Shown here piece by piece: positions 60,879 to 64,000 of a DNA stretch of 64,000 nt (the stretch's first letter is position 1; the number at the start of each line of letters is the position of its first letter). The stretch covers positions 420,526 to 484,525 of the forward strand of contig NZ_JAHTKP010000001.1 of the NCBI RefSeq assembly GCF_019192735.1, given 5' to 3'. The translations under genes were made by a program, and so were the position numbers. The stretch is from Kitasatospora aureofaciens (GTDB lineage: Bacteria; Actinomycetota; Actinomycetes; Streptomycetales; Streptomycetaceae). A model generated the notes under the pieces. The model did no database searches, had not been told where the DNA came from, and worked only from the letters and a program-made list of their open reading frames with translations.

Positions 60879-62713
60879 GCCGACGACTGAGGGTCCGCCA
60901 GGCACAGACCGTGCTTCCGTTCGGGGTCGGCGCCGTCCTGGACATCCAGGGCGAGTCGTTCGTCGCCACCGGCATCGGGGACTGGCCGCGGCTGCGGCAG
61001 CCCGTCGAGTCCCCGCGGCTCGCCGCCAAGCTCGGCGTGACCGGCTTCTACGCTGCCCCGGCCGCGACGGACGACCGGTACGACCGGCAGGACGCGGCTG
61101 GCGCGCCCTACATCCGCTTCCCGGCCTGGCTGTTCTGCGGCTCGTGCCGGCGCATGGTGCGATGGCGCATCACCGACGAGAAGCACGGCGTCCCGCCACG
61201 CTGCCCTTCGTGTTCGCCAGTGCGGCAGCTCACGCCGATGCGCTTCGTGCAGATCTGCGCAGCTGGCCATCTGGGTGACGTCGACTGGTGGTTCTGGGCG
61301 CACTCGCGGCACGACGCCGCCGGGCGCCAGGCCTGCACCTCCCGCGAGCAGCTGCGGTTCCGGGTCTCCGAGCGGGCGACCGGTCTGGAGGCGCTCTCGG
61401 TCGAGTGCGGGGTGAAGGGCTGCGGCGCCTCCCGGGACCTCCTGGACGTCCTGGGCACCCACGGCCTGCGCTGCTCGGGGCGCAACCCGTGGCAACGGGC
61501 CGGCGAGGCCGCACCGTGCGTGAAGCCCGTGCAGATCGTGCAGCGCACGGCGGGCAACCTCTACTACCCCGTCACGCACTCGGCCCTCGACATCCCGGAG
61601 GGCGACACCTCGGCCGTGACCGACCAGGACCTCGCCGCCAAGGTGCTGGCGAACGACCTGTGGATCCCACTGTGCCGGGCCTCCGAGGGGTCCAAGGCCG
61701 GGGTGTTCCGCGAGATGATCAAGGAGGACACCGGCGCCGACGACGCGCTCCTGGACGCACTCCTGGCAGAGGAGACGGGCGCCGTCCCGCCGTCCTCCGG
61801 CGAAAGCACCACCGCCTCGGCGCGCCCGGACCTCAGCCGCGAGGAGTGGGCCGCGTTCACCGCGCCGGCCCGTCCTGCCACACGCGACTTCACAATCCGC
61901 GGCACCACCCTCGGCCTCGCCCACGAGACCGGCGAACCCTGGGCCGAACTCCACCGCCGGATCGGGCGGGTCGTCCTCGCGGACCGGTTGCGCGAGGTCC
62001 GCGCCCTTTCCGGGTTCAGCAGGGTGTCACCGGACGCGGCCTTCGTACCCGCCGACACCGCGAAGCGGCTCAAGTGGCTGCCCGCCGTCGAGGTCTTCGG
62101 CGAGGGTGTCTTCCTCACCCTCGACAAGGCCTGCCTCACCGACTGGGAGCAGGACGAGGAGGTCCGCCGACGAGTCGCCGGGATGCGCGCCGACCTGGAC
62201 GGATCCTTCCGCAAGGACCAGCTGGCCGGCCTGACCGGAGCGGAGCTGTCGCCCCGCTTCGTCCTCCTGCACACGCTCGCCCACCTGCTCATCCGCCAGC
62301 TCGCCTTCGAGTCCGGATACACGACGGCGAGCCTGCGCGAGCGGGTGTACGCACGGCCCGAGCACGACCAGCACGGAATCCTCGTCTACACCGGGGCCGG
62401 CGACGCCGAAGGCACCCTCGGCGGACTCGTCCAGCAGGGCGAGGCGCCCCACCTCGCCGAGACCTTCCTGCGGATGATCGAGGCCGCCGCCTGGTGCTCC
62501 GCCGACCCGCTCTGCGCCGAACACAGCGGCCAGGGCTTCGGCAACCTCAACCGCGCCGCCTGCCACGCCTGCTGCCTCCTCCCGGAGACCAGCTGCGAGA
62601 GCGGCAACACCCTCTTGGACTGGGCCCTCCTCGTCGGGGGCGAACAGGTCCCCGGCTACTTCGAATCCGTCGTCTCCGCCGCTCGCGCCACCGCGGCCGC
62701 CGCACTGGAGTAG
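60875..62713 (+). CDS. drmB: DISARM protein DrmB (DUF1998)
   Basis: A 612-residue DrmB-type protein. It begins near RQAQTVLPFGVGAVLDIQGE, has a zinc site LFCGSCRRMVRW ... CPSCSP near residues 88-115, and a C-terminal DUF1998 domain (LLHTLAHLLIRQLAFESGYT, then VYTGAGDAEGTLGGLVQQGE and the cysteine-rich CHACCLLPETSC). DrmB is the obligate partner of DrmA in DISARM. The GTG at 60875 overlaps the drmA stop by four bases. The length is as expected for the family. Confidence 0.92.
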   Translation: MSRRLRVRQAQTVLPFGVGAVLDIQGESFVATGIGDWPRLRQPVESPRLAAKLGVTGFYAAPAATDDRYDRQDAAGAPYIRFPAWLFCGSCRRMVRWRITDEKHGVPPRCPSCSPVRQLTPMRFVQICAAGHLGDVDWWFWAHSRHDAAGRQACTSREQLRFRVSERATGLEALSVECGVKGCGASRDLLDVLGTHGLRCSGRNPWQRAGEAAPCVKPVQIVQRTAGNLYYPVTHSALDIPEGDTSAVTDQDLAAKVLANDLWIPLCRASEGSKAGVFREMIKEDTGADDALLDALLAEETGAVPPSSGESTTASARPDLSREEWAAFTAPARPATRDFTIRGTTLGLAHETGEPWAELHRRIGRVVLADRLREVRALSGFSRVSPDAAFVPADTAKRLKWLPAVEVFGEGVFLTLDKACLTDWEQDEEVRRRVAGMRADLDGSFRKDQLAGLTGAELSPRFVLLHTLAHLLIRQLAFESGYTTASLRERVYARPEHDQHGILVYTGAGDAEGTLGGLVQQGEAPHLAETFLRMIEAAAWCSADPLCAEHSGQGFGNLNRAACHACCLLPETSCESGNTLLDWALLVGGEQVPGYFESVVSAARATAAAALE

Positions 62714-62722
62714 GCCACTGCC

Positions 62723-63805
62723 ATGACGATCACCTATCTCGACCTCAGCCCCGCCCAGCGCACCTCGCTGGACACCCTGCCGTTCGACGGCAACCACCTG
62801 GTCAGCGGCCCGCCCGGCAGCGGGAAGAGCCTGCTGGCCGCCCAGCGCGCCCTGATGCTCGCACTCACGGGCACGCCGACGGTCCTCCTCACCCGCTCCA
62901 ACCTGCTGCGCCAGACCATCGCACCGGTCGTCTCCGCCCTCGGCACCGAGGACCACGGCGTGCGCGTCTCCACGGCCCACGCCTGGCTGGCCCAGTGGTT
63001 CGGCGGTGACGCACCAAAGACCGACGACGGCTGGTTCGACTGGGCCGGCTTCTACGAGCGGGCCGCGATCGCCGACCCCGGCCCCGCCCTCATGGTCGAC
63101 GAGGGGCAGGACCTTCCGGTCGGTTTCTACCGGCTCTGCCGCATTCTCGGCAGCCGTACGACGGTGTACGCCGACGAGTGCCAGCGCCTCACCGAAACCA
63201 ACTCCACGGTGGCCGAGATCGTCGGCGCTCTCGGCCAATGCACCAGCCACACGCTCGCGGGGAACCACCGCAACACCCGTCAGATCGCAGAGCTCGCGGC
63301 CCGCTTCCACACCGGCGCCACTGCCCCGCCGCTCCCAGATCGAGAAGGCCCGACGCCCCGTCTGCACCGCCTCGACCATCCCGGTGCCGTGACCGATCTA
63401 CTCATCGCCCTTGCAGAACGCCACTCCCGGCGCAGCATCGGCGTCATCCTCAGCTCCGCCCACGCCCAGTTCGACGTGCTGACCCGCTTGGAACGCAAGG
63501 CTCCCCGCCTGCAGCCCCAGCTCTACACCTCACAGGCCACACACGGTCGTTACCGCACAATCGACTTCACCCGCCCTGGCATCGTCATCGTCAACCGCGC
63601 CAGCGCCAAAGGCCTCGAATTCGACACCGTCGTCATCCCCGACACCCACGCCGATGGCGCCGCCGACCCCACCTCGGCAACGCTGCGCATGACGTACTAC
63701 GTCCTGGCAACCCGAGCGCGACAGGAGCTGCATTTCGGCTACGCAGGAGATACCGAGACGCCACTCCTTGCATCCCTGCGCGAAGGACTGCTGCTACGCC
63801 GCTGA
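62723..63805 (+). CDS. Compact SF1 helicase-like ATPase
   Basis: A 360-residue UvrD-like protein, about half the usual size. Walker A is LVSGPPGSGKSLLAAQRA near residue 27, motif II is ALMVDEGQDLPVGF near 125, motif III-like YADECQRL, AGNHRNTRQIAELA, and the C-terminal VNRASAKGLEFDTVVIPDTH and YVLATRARQELHF. The 1B and 2B insert domains of full UvrD are missing. The ATG is nine bases after the drmB stop, in the place where drmC stands in standard DISARM. It may be an accessory motor. No nuclease motif is seen. Confidence 0.85.
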   Translation: MTITYLDLSPAQRTSLDTLPFDGNHLVSGPPGSGKSLLAAQRALMLALTGTPTVLLTRSNLLRQTIAPVVSALGTEDHGVRVSTAHAWLAQWFGGDAPKTDDGWFDWAGFYERAAIADPGPALMVDEGQDLPVGFYRLCRILGSRTTVYADECQRLTETNSTVAEIVGALGQCTSHTLAGNHRNTRQIAELAARFHTGATAPPLPDREGPTPRLHRLDHPGAVTDLLIALAERHSRRSIGVILSSAHAQFDVLTRLERKAPRLQPQLYTSQATHGRYRTIDFTRPGIVIVNRASAKGLEFDTVVIPDTHADGAADPTSATLRMTYYVLATRARQELHFGYAGDTETPLLASLREGLLLRR

Positions 63806-64000
63806 ACGTTGCTCACTCAAGCCACCGGGAATGACCTGCACCTCTGACAGCGGTGATCAACCTGCAGCTCATTCGATCTTGGTGGCTAATTCCAAGTTCC
63901 TTGCGATGACCCAGAGTTGAGATGCTCTGGGGCGGCCCGGGGAGCGGTCTGGGACTTGTTCCTTGGGCCAGGGGTGGCAGCGTGGCCACGGTGCAGTGGA
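63806..64000. other. Right edge, no gene recognised
   Basis: These 195 bases follow the last helicase gene. They are less GC-rich than the operon and have no long frame with recognisable sequence. A weak 6-base-pair hairpin CCAGAG/CTCTGG lies at 63911-63930. The window ends before the island boundary can be seen. Confidence 0.5.

Overview
The window is high-GC actinomycete DNA, most likely from Streptomyces or the close relative Kitasatospora. The evidence is a type II polyketide synthase set, a short chaplin, a DUF6059 protein, an XRE/DUF397 pair, many GTG starts and ATGA/GTGA overlaps. No rRNA, tRNA, CRISPR array, integrase or intact transposase was seen.

Left part (1-17.9 kb). Positions 1-6.2 kb are the edge of an aromatic polyketide cluster. 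KS-alpha, KS-beta, ACP and an asparagine-synthetase-type amidotransferase lie in one leftward operon, opposite an FAD monooxygenase and a Kef-type antiporter. A DUF6059 protein, a chaplin and a 2H phosphoesterase follow. From 7.6 to 17.9 kb is an unusual chaperone module. It has an Hsp70 with four zinc ribbons between its ATPase and substrate domains, GrpE-like and degenerate J-like partners, a small zinc-ribbon protein, a 1412-residue membrane-anchored repeat protein, and a divergent kinase-like protein.

Middle (17.9-28 kb). This is ordinary metabolism: an iron ABC importer behind an iron-box-like site, a copper ATPase and chaperone that share three CsoR-type boxes, a membrane protein, and a TetR regulator opposite an FAD monooxygenase with twin operators.

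Right part (28-64 kb). This is a defence island. The first block holds an SF1 helicase-PLD-DUF5710 fusion, an HsdM-like methylase, a UvrD-type helicase with a toxin-like N-terminus, McrC, McrB and an Mrr-like protein. An XRE/DUF397 regulatory pair follows. The second block (42.4-63.8 kb) is a two-armed DISARM-like locus. Leftward from about 55.8 kb run a 2103-residue Ser/Thr kinase-helicase-DUF1998 fusion, DrmD and DrmMI. Rightward run a sigma-70 factor with a C-terminal helicase-associated (HA) domain, DrmA, DrmB and a small SF1 helicase. No separate drmC is visible. The sigma factor and kinase-helicase at the centre are the most novel content of the window.
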